From contig CAVQIB010000003.1 in NCBI GenBank assembly GCA_963712435.1, forward strand, positions 496,001 to 560,000: DNA of 64,000 nucleotides, read 5' to 3'. Within the stretch, counting starts at the first letter, position 1. Each line of letters starts with the position of its first letter. The notes below the pieces were generated by a model. It worked only from the letters and a program-made list of their open reading frames with translations, was not told the origin of the DNA and searched no databases. The stretch comes from Rhodoplanes sp963712435 (GTDB taxonomy: Bacteria > Pseudomonadota > Alphaproteobacteria > Rhizobiales > Xanthobacteraceae). Below are positions 53,967 through 63,700 of this stretch, piece after piece. A program made the position numbers and the translations under genes.

Positions 53967-56900
53967 CGCTCCTCCCTCACGCCACCGGCCCGGCGGATGG
54001 GCTCGATATCGACCAGGAACGCCTTGAATTCCGGCGTCTCGATGTTGGCGTCGCCGACGAAGGGCGTCAGCGAGTTCGGCGCCGAAGCCCTTCTTCGCCG
54101 CGCCGATGAAGCCCCAGTGGAGCGGGATGCCGACGATGTGCACGGTCTTGCCGTCGCAGGTCAGCGGCTTGATCCGCTTGGTGACCACGGCCTTCGCCTT
54201 CACCGATGCCGCGGTTCGACCAGACGCTGCACCCAGCCGCCCGGCTCGATGCCCTTCTCCGCGGCGAGCTGCTCGGAGATCTCGACGAAGAATTCCGGCT
54301 GCATGCACCGCGTTGACCTGGACGTGCTTGGTCCAGTAGTGGAAGTGCTCGGTCAGCCGGTAGGAGGTCGCCGCGATACGGGAACTCCTCGGCGTCGCCG
54401 AACTGCTCCATGTCGCCCTTGAAGACGCGCGCCACCGGATTGCCGCGGATCTTCGGGGCGATGACGTTGGCGACCGGCGCTTCGAACGGCTCGTAGTGCA
54501 CCGGGAACGGCCCGTCGCGCATCATGCCCGCGGGTGAACAGGCGCGAGACGCCTTCCGGGTTCATGATGAACGGGCCGACCTCGCTCGGGCTTGGCGGTC
54601 GGCGCGATGTCCGGCACGTCGTAGCCGGTCCATTTCTCGCCGTTCCACTCGATGCAGCTTGCGGCTCGCATCCCACGGCTTGCCCGCGAGGTCGGCCGAG
54701 GCGCGGTTGTAGAGGATGCGCCGGTTGACCGGCCAGGACCACGCCCATTTCGGGATAGACGCCGGCGTCGTCCGGATCGGAGGTGTCGCGCCGCGCCATG
54801 TTGTTGCCGGCCTCGGTGAAGCAGCCGGAATAGATCCAGCAGCCGCACGCGGTCGTGCCGTCGTCGCGCAGCTGCGGCGAAGCTCGCCGACCTGCTTGCC
54901 CGTCTCGCAGCACGACCTTGGTCGGGTCGGTCGGATCGGCCACGTCGTCGAGCGCCTAGCCGTTGAGCTCCTTGGCGATCTCCTCGGGCTGCGGCTCGTC
55001 CGGATCCTCGTAGCGGCCAGTGCAGGTTGAGGATCGGCTCGGGAACCGCGCCGCCCTCCTTCTGCGTACAGCGCCCGCAGCCGCAGATAGAGCTGCGCCA
55101 TGATCCAGATGTCGGTGCTTGGCCTCGCCCGGCGGCGTCGCCGCCCGGCCAGTGCCACTGCAGCCAGCGGCCGGAGTTGGTGAGCGAGCCCTCGTCCTCG
55201 GCGAAGCAGGTGCGTCGGCAGCTGGAAGACCTCGGTCTGGATCTTCGCCGGGTCGACGTCGTTGTAGCTCGCCGTGATTCTCCCAGAACCGCGCCGTCTC
55301 GGTCTCGAGCGGATCCATGACGACCAGGAACTTCAGCTTGGACAGCGCCGCCGTGCATCTTCTCGCGGTTGGGGAACGACAGCAGCGGGTTGAAGCCCTG
55401 GCAGAAGTAGCCGTTCATCTTGCCCTGGTGCATCAGCTCGAAGGCGCGCAGCACGTCGTAGGCCGGCACGTCGAGCTTGGGCAGATAGTCGTAGGCGAAG
55501 TCGTTCTCGGCCGTCGCCGCCGTCGCCCCACATCGCCTTCTGGAAGCTGACGAAGAACTTCTTGTAGTTCTGCCAGTAGCTCATCTGGTCCGGCCGCAGC
55601 GGCTTGAAGCCGCGGGTCGACATGTAGGCGTCGAAGCTCGGCTCCCTCTCCGTCGGCAGCGTGAGATAGCCGGGGATCAGGTTCGACATCAGCCCGATGT
55701 CGGTCAGCCCCTGGATGTTGGAGTGACCGCGCAGCGCGTTCATGCCGCCGCCGCGCACGCCGATGTTGCCGAGCATGAGCTGCAGCATCGCCATGCGCGC
55801 GGATGTTCTGCGAGCCCTTGGAGTGCTGGGTCCAGCCGAGCGCGTACATCGACGTCATGGTCTTGGTCGTGCGCCGAGCACTCGCCGACCATCTGCGCGA
55901 TCTTCAGGAACTTGTCCTTCGGCGTGCCGCAGATGCGCTCGACCATCTCCGGCGTGTAGACGGAGACGTGCTGCTTCAGCAGCTGCCAGACGCAGCGCGG
56001 ATTCTGCAGCGTCGTCGTCGACGGCGGCGAAGCCGTCCGTCGCCGATCTCGTAGTCCCAGCTCGCGCGGTCGTAGTCGCGCTTGTCCTCGTCGTAGCCGG
56101 TGAACAGGCCGTCCTGATAGCCGAAGCCGTCCTTCACGATGTAGGCCGCGTTGGTGAACGCCTTGACGTATTCCCACTGCACCTTGTCGTTCTGGATGCA
56201 GTAGTTGATCACGCCGAGCAGGAAGGCGATGTCGGTGCCCTGCCGGATCGGCGCATAGAAATCGGCCACCGACGCCGAGCGCGTGAAGCGCGGGTCGACC
56301 ACGATCAGCTTGGCGCCGCGCTTGGCCTTGGCCTCCGTGACCCACTTGAAGCCGCACGGATGCGCCTCGGCGGCGTTGCCGCCCATGATCACGACGAGAT
56401 CGGTGTTCTTGATGTCGGTCCAGGAGTTGGTCATCGCACCACGACCGAATGTTGGGCCCAGACTGGACACCGTCGGGCCGTGTCAAACGCGCGCCTGGTT
56501 GTCGAACACCACCATGCCGGCGCTGCGCACCGACCTTGTAGGTCGCGAACGCCGTTTCGTTGGTCGTCGCCGATGCGGCGAGGAAGCCGGTGGTCGTCCA
56601 GCGGTTGACCGTCACGCCGTCGTTGTTCTTGGCGACGAAGTTCTTGTCGCGGTCGTCCTTCATCAGGCGCGCGATGCGATCGAGCGCGTCGTCCCAGGAG
56701 ACGCGCTCGAACTTGTCCGAGCCCGGCTTGCGGAGCATCGGCTATTTCAGCGCGCGTCTCGGAGCGCACGAAGTCGAGCAGCGCCGCGCCCTTCGGGCAG
56801 AGCGTGCCGCGATTGGTCGGGATGATCCGGATCGCCCTCGATGTGGATGATCTCGGCCTTGCTCGCCCTTCGACAGGTCGCCCTTCGAATACATGATGAT

Positions 56901-57086
56901 GCCGCAGGCGACCGAGCAGTAGGGGCAGGTGTTGCGGGTTTCGGTCGTCCGCACGAGCTTGAACGGACGAACCGCTTGGGCATGCGCGGACTCGACATCG
57001 CCGAATCCGAGCGCGCCCAAGGTCGTGCCCGCCATGCCCGCACCCGCGCCCGCCAAGATCTGGCGCCGCGAGAATGCGATGTTCAT
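53963..57086 (-). CDS. fdhA: Selenocysteine formate dehydrogenase alpha subunit, many frameshifts
   Basis: Catalytic molybdopterin/[4Fe-4S] subunit of the FdnG/FdoG type, about 1015 residues. It starts MNIAFSRRQILAGAGAGMAG, a twin-arginine signal, so the enzyme faces the periplasm. It has the cluster site TRNTCPYCSVACGIIMYSKG, then VTVNRWTTTGFLAASATTNE. DNQARV-UGA-HGPTVSSLGPTFGRGAM places Sec at 56485..56483. Later blocks are DLVVIMGGNAAEAHPCGFKW, GGGMNALRGHSNIQGLTDIG, GYFCQGFNPLLSFPNREK and ACGCWIYSGCFTEAGNN, and the end is FKAFLVDIEPI...REER. Two TAG codons (56742-56744, 54956-54958) sit where Tyr or a similar residue is expected. The AAGGAGG site favours the start at 57086 over 57095. Confidence 0.94.
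56456..56485 (-). promoter_or_regulatory. Sec UGA codon and bacterial SECIS hairpin in fdhA
   Basis: The in-frame UGA (56485..56483) follows CAGGCGCGCGTT and is followed by CACGGCCCGACGGT, as in E. coli formate dehydrogenase genes. Fourteen bases later GTCC-AGTCT-GGGC (56468-56456) forms a short stem with the loop AGUCU, which resembles the SelB-binding mini-helix of E. coli fdnG/fdhF. With selA, selB and selC in the same operon, UGA is read as selenocysteine here. Confidence 0.9.
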
Positions 57087-57177
57087 GGGGATCATGCCTC
57101 CTTGCGTTTCCAACCCCAAACGTCCTCGGCGCCGCAGTTGCAGCCTGCGGTCAACCCTACGCAATTAGTTATCACTA

Positions 57178-57206
57178 AAACTAAAGTCTCCTTAGAAAAG
57201 TGTCAA
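57178..57206 (-). promoter_or_regulatory. Promoter of the fdh-sel operon
   Basis: On the minus strand TTGACA (57206-57201) and TAGTTT (57183-57178) are 17 bases apart, close to the sigma-70 consensus. They lie about 90 bases before the fdhA start within a locally AT-rich stretch. No FNR box or sigma-54 site is evident to me. Confidence 0.6.
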
Positions 57207-57209
57207 ACA

Positions 57210-57700
57210 AGAAGGGTGCGACGAAAGCGCTCGACTTTGTTGAACTCGCATGCAGTCGGAGCAGTTGATCGTGGCTTTCACCCGATCGCACTGGCTTTTA
57301 TGAAGCCCCGCGCTCGCTCGCAAAAATCGGCGCAAATAACAATTACCGCATATACCTGATCGTGGCCCATGCCGATACTGTCGAACTGTCGTGTATTCTC
57401 AAGTATTCATTGCAACCAAAACTTAGATAGAGTGTATTCTTGCCAGGTGGGTGATTGCGGCCATGTGGCCCGTTGACCGCTCGGGCCATTACGTCGCAGC
57501 ATGCCGTAATGACGCAGGATGGTGCGCGGGAGTTTTGGGGCGCACCCCACGAAAGGTAGGACCTCCAACGATCCCGGGCAGCCGGTTGGCTCCGTACAAC
57601 GACCGGCGCAAAGCTCGGGTTCCTGGTGTATCTGCAGGCCGGCGCGGTGCAGGCCCGCGCATGGCGAGTCGATAGACGGTGTGCAGCCGGATGATCGAGT
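57210..57700. other. Long divergent intergenic region
   Basis: About 490 bases between the fdh promoter and the TusA gene. The part to 57440 is clearly less GC-rich than the surroundings. I see no gene, RNA or repeat that I can support; short open frames on both strands lack similarity. Confidence 0.4.
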
Positions 57701-57711
57701 GCGACGTATCC

Positions 57712-57954
57712 ATGAGTCCGGAGAAAGACCGCGACACCGTGCTCGATCTGCGCGGCTTGCGCTGCCCGCAACCGGTTCTGCGGGCGGCGAAGGCGATGCG
57801 CAAAATGCCGATCGGCGGCACGCTCGTGCTCGAATGCACCGATCCGCTGACCGTCATCGACGTGCCGAATTTCGTCAATCAGACGGGACAGGCGCTCACC
57901 GGCCACGAGCAGCGCGACGCGCTCTACGTGTTCAGGATCCTGAAGCAGCGATAG
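57712..57954 (+). CDS. TusA-family sulfur carrier
   Basis: An 80-residue TusA/SirA/YedF-type protein: MSPEKDRDTVLDLRGLRCPQ, PVLRAAKAMRKMPIGGTLVL, with the persulfide-forming Cys in the CPQP motif, and IDVPNFVNQTGQALTGHEQR. The frame is open upstream (GTG 57679, ATG 57691), but the chosen ATG matches the family N-terminus. It is divergent from the Sec-FDH operon. TusA-like proteins supply sulfur for tRNA and molybdenum cofactor, and YedF relatives are linked to selenium, which fits this location. Confidence 0.85.
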   Translation: MSPEKDRDTVLDLRGLRCPQPVLRAAKAMRKMPIGGTLVLECTDPLTVIDVPNFVNQTGQALTGHEQRDALYVFRILKQR

Positions 57955-58080
57955 CTCCCGCGCGCCACGCGTAACCGGCCATGCAGGATCTGCGGCGGCG
58001 TTGCAGCGAGCGTCGCTCGATGGGCGGAACTCGCGCCCTCTCCGGCGTGTTGTCGGTCAGATGATCAACGAGGCCCCATC

Positions 58081-58479
58081 ATGCCGATCGAACCCGCACC
58101 GCCATCCGTTTTCGCGACGCCTGCCGCATCGGAGCAGGAGTCCGCGCCAGCCCTGATTGCGGTCGTGCTCGTCGCGGCGGGGCTGGCGGTGGGAGGAAGC
58201 GTCTACGCCTTCGCCGCGGAAAAGCAGGAGGGCAGCCGGGCGGCCGCGGATTGCGCGGCGTCGGACGGAACGGCTGCAACCCCGCCGCCCTCGGGGCCGT
58301 CCTCCGGGACTGCGCCCGGCGCGGACGGATCGACGGCATGGACGGGCGGAACCGGCGGCTCCTATGTCGGCACGACGCCCGGCGCGCCCACGCCTTCGTC
58401 GAAGACCGAGCAGCCCGCCACCGCGTCGGGCCTCGATCCGACGAAATCGACGACCGGCTCAAGCCGCGACGGATGCTGA
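58081..58479 (+). CDS. Small membrane-anchored protein of unknown function
   Basis: 132 residues with one hydrophobic helix (PALIAVVLVAAGLAVGGSVYA) and a low-complexity Gly/Ser/Thr/Pro-rich tail ending SRDGC. No family recognised. The reading frame has the GC-rich third positions of real genes here, and a hairpin follows it. Confidence 0.5.
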   Translation: MPIEPAPPSVFATPAASEQESAPALIAVVLVAAGLAVGGSVYAFAAEKQEGSRAAADCAASDGTAATPPPSGPSSGTAPGADGSTAWTGGTGGSYVGTTPGAPTPSSKTEQPATASGLDPTKSTTGSSRDGC

Positions 58480-58546
58480 TTGACTTCGCTCGGCGCTGAG
58501 CCAGCGCAGTGTGGTGCGTGCCACACATATCGCAGCCAGAATCGAG

Positions 58547-58568
58547 CGGCCGGCCCGAAGGCCGGCCG
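58547..58568. terminator. Bidirectional terminator-like hairpin
   Basis: CGGCCGGCC-CGAA-GGCCGGCCG is a perfect 9-pair stem with a CGAA tetraloop. It lies between two convergent small genes. A clear T-run is missing. Confidence 0.55.
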
Positions 58569-58592
58569 TTCAGCGGATTGCAGATCGCGGGA

Positions 58593-58784
58593 TCAGTAGC
58601 CCTGAATATACCCCTTCGGATGGTCGAACCGCGCCTCTTCCTCCTGCGACATGGCAAGCGGCACGGTCGTCGGCACGCTGGCGTAAGCGGCGCTCCAGTC
58701 GACCCGCTTCTTGCTCGCGGCGAGAGCGTCGGTTGCCGTGCCAAGCACGAGGATGGATGCGAACAGCAACGCTAATCTGTACAT
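58593..58784 (-). CDS. Small secreted protein
   Basis: 63 residues: signal peptide MYRLALLFASILVLGTATDA then ASKKRVDWSAAYASVP and a short acidic tail (MSQEEEARFDHPKGYIQGY). No family recognised. Convergent with the preceding gene. Confidence 0.55.
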   Translation of the reverse strand: MYRLALLFASILVLGTATDALAASKKRVDWSAAYASVPTTVPLAMSQEEEARFDHPKGYIQGY

Positions 58785-58921
58785 CAGTGTGTCTCCAATT
58801 CGCTTGGCCCTCACATGATGTGACGCTAGCGCGCCGCGCTCCTCATCGCCGATGAACTAGTTCACACCCAGGAAATGTCGTTCTGCGCGCCTGCGTCGAG
58901 ACGGCGGATTAACGCCTTCAC

Positions 58922-59098
58922 TCACGGAATCCAGAACGGTTTGCGCGCCCAGCTTTCCAGCTCTTGCTGGGTCTTTTTCATGTCGGCTGCCGCGCGATGA
59001 TCCTGAGCGATATAGTCGAGCAGCTCTCGTCGGTCGCGCCGGCGCGCCGCCCACGCCTGGAGCAAGCTCCCTGCTCGGCGGAGAAAGGCTGCGGCCAC
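58922..59098 (-). CDS. DUF1127 small protein
   Basis: 58 residues of the DUF1127 (YjiS-like) type: LQAWAARRRDRRELLDYIAQ then DHRAAADMKKTQQELESWAR and KPFWIP. Arg-rich, two helices; relatives in other alphaproteobacteria act in RNA turnover and phosphate or carbon metabolism. The GTG start at 59098 is chosen to give the usual family length. Confidence 0.65.
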   Translation of the reverse strand: MAAAFLRRAGSLLQAWAARRRDRRELLDYIAQDHRAAADMKKTQQELESWARKPFWIP

Positions 59099-59525
59099 AA
59101 GGGCGGACGTCTTCGCCCAACTTGATGGGCGCGAAGCGCGAACCGCGCCAGCGCCGACAAGCTCGCCGGCGGAGGCCGTTGGTCCGTTGTCGCCGATTTC
59201 CGATGCTGGTCGAATGCCGCGATGCGCTACGGGTAGCGCGCCAATCGCGACTGCCGGAAGCACTGCATGGAAGCCAACTCGGTCCGGGCTCTGCCTTTGT
59301 CCGCCATGCCGTAGTTGCGACACCGCCAGGGCCGGCTTGCAAACTCGCTCAGTCTTCCGGGGCATTGGCGACGATGGGGCCGAGCGTGAGAACGACGTCA
59401 TAGAGCGCAAGTCCTTCTGCAAAGCGTTTTTCCCGACAGGCATTGCGCGCCTGTCGCATGATGATCGAGGCGATCGCGGCGAGGAATGTCCGCGGCGCCG
59501 GATCGCCGCTTCTCTTCGGCCGGGC
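59099..59525. other. Gene-poor stretch
   Basis: About 430 bases with overlapping frames on both strands, none of which has recognisable similarity, a ribosome site or start of its own. I see no repeat or RNA. Confidence 0.35.
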
Positions 59526-59990
59526 TCAATAAAGGCACTTGGTATTCACGAGGAGCGTCATTCCATCGATCTGGAACTCGCTCGACAGGCTCCGCCCGAA
59601 CAGGCTCAGCCACTTTTCCTGCGCCTCGTAGGCAAGCGCCTCCCGCTCCTGCGGACAGGCATAGGTCAGGCCGGCGGCGTTCTGGAGGTGGTGAACCGCC
59701 TCGTGCACGAGGACCGACAATTCGGCCGGCGTGATCCCCCGCCATCCCGCCGGGAGCACGATTGTCCTCGATTTATCTTCGTAGACAGAGACGATCGAGC
59801 TTTGCTGATCCGCGCCAAGCGCGTCGTCATCGACAGCGACGTCGCGCCTCCGTTCCGGATTGAACGCTCCGTAGCGGATCGCCGAGATTTCTCTCGGAGG
59901 CGCAAATCTGACCTGCGGGAGATCGTAATTCGCCGGAAGATCATAGTTGGCCGAAAGCCAAGTTATCAGCGCCGTCAGCAGGGCTTGCAT
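59526..59990 (-). CDS. Putative HEXXH metalloprotein, function unknown
   Basis: 154 residues. The central helix ELSVLVHEAVHHLQNAAGL contains HEAVH, a zinc-peptidase-type HEXXH motif, followed by ACPQEREALAYEAQEKWLSL where a Glu could be the third ligand. The N-terminus (MQALLTALITWLSANYDL) may be a weak signal. CPQ and TKC give two cysteines. Protease activity is a guess; similar small proteins are annotated only as DUFs. Confidence 0.65.
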   Translation of the reverse strand: MQALLTALITWLSANYDLPANYDLPQVRFAPPREISAIRYGAFNPERRRDVAVDDDALGADQQSSIVSVYEDKSRTIVLPAGWRGITPAELSVLVHEAVHHLQNAAGLTYACPQEREALAYEAQEKWLSLFGRSLSSEFQIDGMTLLVNTKCLY

Positions 59991-60001
59991 GACCGTGTCT
60001 C

Positions 60002-60063
60002 TCCGATGCCAGCGTCACTGGCGTTCGATGAATCCGATGCCAGCGTCACTGGCGTTCGATGAA
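60002..60063. repeat. Perfect 31-base direct duplication
   Basis: Two adjacent copies (60002-60032 and 60033-60063) of TCCGATGCCAGCGTCACTGG followed by CGTTCGATGAA. Each contains a small palindrome GCCAG-CGTCA-CTGGC. They lie just upstream of the HEXXH gene start. Confidence 0.85.
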
Positions 60064-60255
60064 ATTAACTCATCGCCGGCCGCCGCCATGCTTGAGCGCG
60101 CTGCTTGTGCGATGACCTTGTGCTTTAGTCGTCTCGCGGATCGACGATCGATTGCTTCAAATGTGCGCTGCGCGAACCAACCGGACCGGGAAGCGTCATC
60201 CGTGGGTACGTTCGTCCCGCCGACCGCATCGTCGATGGCGTGTTCGAAGCCGCCT

Positions 60256-60450
60256 TCAGTGCATCTGACCGTTCGGCTGTTCGAACCAGCGCTCCTCGTT
60301 CGGGGGCGTTGGCCGATACACCGTCGCGCCGCTGGTCAGCGCGCTTTCCAGCCTGCTCAAATTGCTCTTGCGATCCGGCGCCGCAGCTCCGGCGGCAGAA
60401 GCGAGCAGGCATGCCGAGGCGAGAATGACGGCGGTGACTTTCTTACGCAT
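60256..60450 (-). CDS. Small secreted protein
   Basis: 64 residues: signal peptide MRKKVTAVILASACLLASAA then a short polar mature part (SNLSRLESALTSGATVYRP, ERWFEQPNGQMH). No family recognised. Confidence 0.5.
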   Translation of the reverse strand: MRKKVTAVILASACLLASAAGAAAPDRKSNLSRLESALTSGATVYRPTPPNEERWFEQPNGQMH

Positions 60451-60729
60451 GGCTCGTCTCCGACAGCAGGCCCCCGTCTCCCGCCACCCTATGAAAGCCG
60501 CGCTCGACCTCGTATGAACCAAATCACTCCCGTCGTGCTTCTCCGGCGCAGCCGCGCTCAATCAAAAGCGAAACAGGATTAGCCCGACAGCATTGGCCCA
60601 TGTGTCGACCGCAAGGTCCGTACGCGAAGCGCTGCTGCACTCACGAGCATTTGCTTCTGGCGCTCTTGCCGCAATCAGCGCGCGAGGCTTATCGTCCTCC
60701 GTGTAGAGGCCGCTCGCGGCGGAGACGAC

Positions 60730-63700
60730 GTGGATGGGGAGTTGAAGGCGACGCACACGACCATTGAGGTGCGATGCCCGAGTTGCGGCAAGCCCAACCC
60801 TGAAAATAAGAAATTCTGCGGAGATTGTGGCGTCGCTCTGGTGCTGAAGTGCCCGAGTTGCGGCAGCCGGAATTCCGCGGTTAAACGGTTTTGCGGCGAT
60901 TGCGGCGCAGCTTTATCAGACCCGAGACCGTCCCCCGAACCTGCTCGTCCGGCGGTCTCTGGCTCGCTCACCGAACGCGAAGCGGAACGCCGTCAGCTGA
61001 CGGTCATGTTCTGCGACTTGGTGGGATCGACCGCGCTGTCCACGCGTCTCGACCCGGAAGATTATCGCGCCGTCATCGCCGCCTATAACAAGTGCATCGC
61101 TCAGGTGATCGGCCGACACCAGGGCGTCATCGCGCGATATGCGGGCGACGGCGCTCTCGCCTATTTCGGTTATCCCACCGCGCATGAGGACGACACCGAT
61201 CAGGCGGTGCGCGCCGGACTGGCGTTGATATCCGCGGTGGCGAAGCTGCAAGACAAGATCCAAACAGCCCTGCAGGTCCGCGTGGGAATAGCAACCGGCA
61301 CCGTTGTCGTCGGCGATCTGCTCGGAGAGGGCGCAGCCCAGGAACAGGCGGCCTTCGGCGAAACCCCGAACCTTGCCGCTCGGCTGCAGACGCTCGCCGA
61401 GCCGAACACGGTGGTGATCTGCGCGAATACGCGGCGCATCGCTGCGGGGCAGTTCGAATATCGCGATCTTGGCCTCATCCCGCTCAAAGGGCTGGCGGAG
61501 CCCGTGTCAGCCTGGCAGGCGCTGAAGGCGACCGAGGTGGAAAGTCGCTTTGCGGCGCGCCACAGCGCCAAGGTCAAGCCTCCGCTCGGCCGCGACGAGG
61601 AAATGGATATTTTGCAGCGCCGCTGGCGGCGCGCAACGCAAGGCGAAGGCCAGGTCGTCGTTCTCACTGGAGAGCCGGGGATCGGCAAGTCGCACATTGC
61701 GCTTGCAGTGCAGGAAATGCTCGAGGGCGAGCCGCATATATCGCTGCGCTATTTCTGTTCGCCGCACCACACCAACAGCGTCCTCTTCCCGATCCTCGCT
61801 CACCTGAAGCGGGCCGCGGGTTTCCAGCGGGGCGAGCCGGCGGCGGAGAAACTGGCCAAGCTGGAAAGCCTGCTCGCGCGATGCGCCGCAGAGCCGGAGC
61901 AGACCGCACTCGTGGCCGATCTCCTTTCGCTGCCGTTGACCGAGCAGCAGCGTCAGCGCAATCTGACGCCGCAAAAGCGCAAGGAAATGACTCTGGCGGC
62001 GCTCTGGAGCCAGATTCACACGCTCGCCACGCAGCAACCGACGCTCGTCATTTTCGAGGACGTCCACTGGATCGATCCGACCTCGCTGGAATTCCTTGCG
62101 CTCGCAGTCGAACGGGTCGCCCCGATCCGGGCGCTCGTCCTGATCACCGCGCGTCCCGAGTTCGTCGCGCCATGGCCTGGCCATTCGCATGTGACGACCA
62201 TCCATTTGAGCCGGCTCGGCCGGCGCGATGGAATCGCGCTGATCGACCGGGTCGCCGGAGGAAAGCCGCTGCCGGAAGCGGTGATCAACGAACTGCTGAC
62301 GCGAACCGACGGCGTGCCTTTGTTCGTCGAAGAACTGACCAAGACATTGCTGGAAAGCGGATTGCTGCAAACGCGCGACGATCGCTACGTGCTTGACGGC
62401 CCATTGCCGCCCTGGGCGATTCCCACCACCCTGCAGGGGTCCCTGCTTGCGCGCCTGGACCGCTCGGCCTCCGCGAAAGAGGTGGCCCAGACCGGGGCGG
62501 CGGTCGGACGCGAGTTTTTCTACGAACTTCTCAGCGCGGTTTCGACGCTGCCGCAAGACAGGCTGGACGAGGCGCTCGACCAGCTCATCCGGTCGGAATT
62601 GCTGTTTTCGCGCGGCGAGAAACCGCACACCGTCTACACCTTCAAACATGCGCTGGTGCGCGACGCGGCCTATGCCGGGCTGCTCAAGACGCGGCGGACG
62701 CAATTGCATGCCGCGATCGCCAACGCCTTCGAACGGCGCTTCCCGGAACTGATCGAGGCGCAGCCCGAGACGCTCGCATGGCATCTCACCGAGGCCGGCC
62801 TCGTCAAGAGAGGCGCCGAATACTGGCTGCGGGCCGGCCGCAACGCCGCCGCGACCTCGGCCAATGTCGAGGCCGCGGCGCATTTGCAGCGAGGGATCGA
62901 GGCCGCGCGACGTCTCGCCGACGGCTTGGACACAGACAGATTGGAGCTTGACCTGCAGCTTGCCCTCGCGCCGTGCCTGATCGCGACGCAAGGTCCGGCC
63001 TCGACTTTGGCGATGGCGACGTTCAGCCGGGCGCGCGAACTGTGCGAGCGGCTCGGGAATCCGCCCGAATATCTGCATGTGATGTTCTGGCTCGCGACTG
63101 CGGCGGTCATCCGCGGCGAACTTGTTCGCGCCAACGAGACGGTCGTCGACCTGATCGCCCTCGCCCAACAGCGCAACGACCGGGCCGCACTGCTGAATGC
63201 GCGGCGCGGCCACGCGATGATCCTCCTTTTTCTCGGAGCCTTGGGCGAGTCCATCGAGGAGTGTCGACGCGCCATCGAGCTTTTCAATGCGAGCAACGAG
63301 GCCGAGAGGCTGGCCGCGCGGGACGCCGGACAGGACGCGGGCGCGGCGGCGCGGGCCTTATTGTCCTGGGGCTTGTGGCTGCATGGCGACGTCGACGAGG
63401 CCGTCGCGCAGCTTGCCGTCGGCGCTCGAGCGCGCCGACGCCGTCCAGCACCCGCATACCCAGGCCTATGTCACCTATTACGGCTCGATCCTGCATGCGC
63501 TGCGCGGCGAATGGCCGGTGGCCCAGAGCTACGCCGGGCGCTGCTTCGCGCTGTCCGACAAGCACGGCTTCCGCCAGTGGCGCGGTCTGTCGCGCGCCGT
63601 CCGCGACATCTGCGCCGCGATGACGGACCCATCGACGGGCGCGTTCGACGATGTGACGAGCGCGCTCGCCGATTATCGCAAGGCGGGCTATCAGCTCGGG

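Noticed and set aside
56483..56485. TGA in fdhA as a disabling stop.
   Set aside because: It sits at the known Sec position, with a SECIS-like hairpin after it and selA/selB/selC in the operon.
46000..57100. Programmed frameshifting throughout the island.
   Set aside because: The shifts are too many, occur at unrelated places and show no slippery-site/hairpin pattern; inserted single bases explain them.
57343..57906. A 187-residue minus-strand frame overlapping the TusA gene.
   Set aside because: It is antisense to a clear TusA protein, lacks similarity and has no ribosome site.
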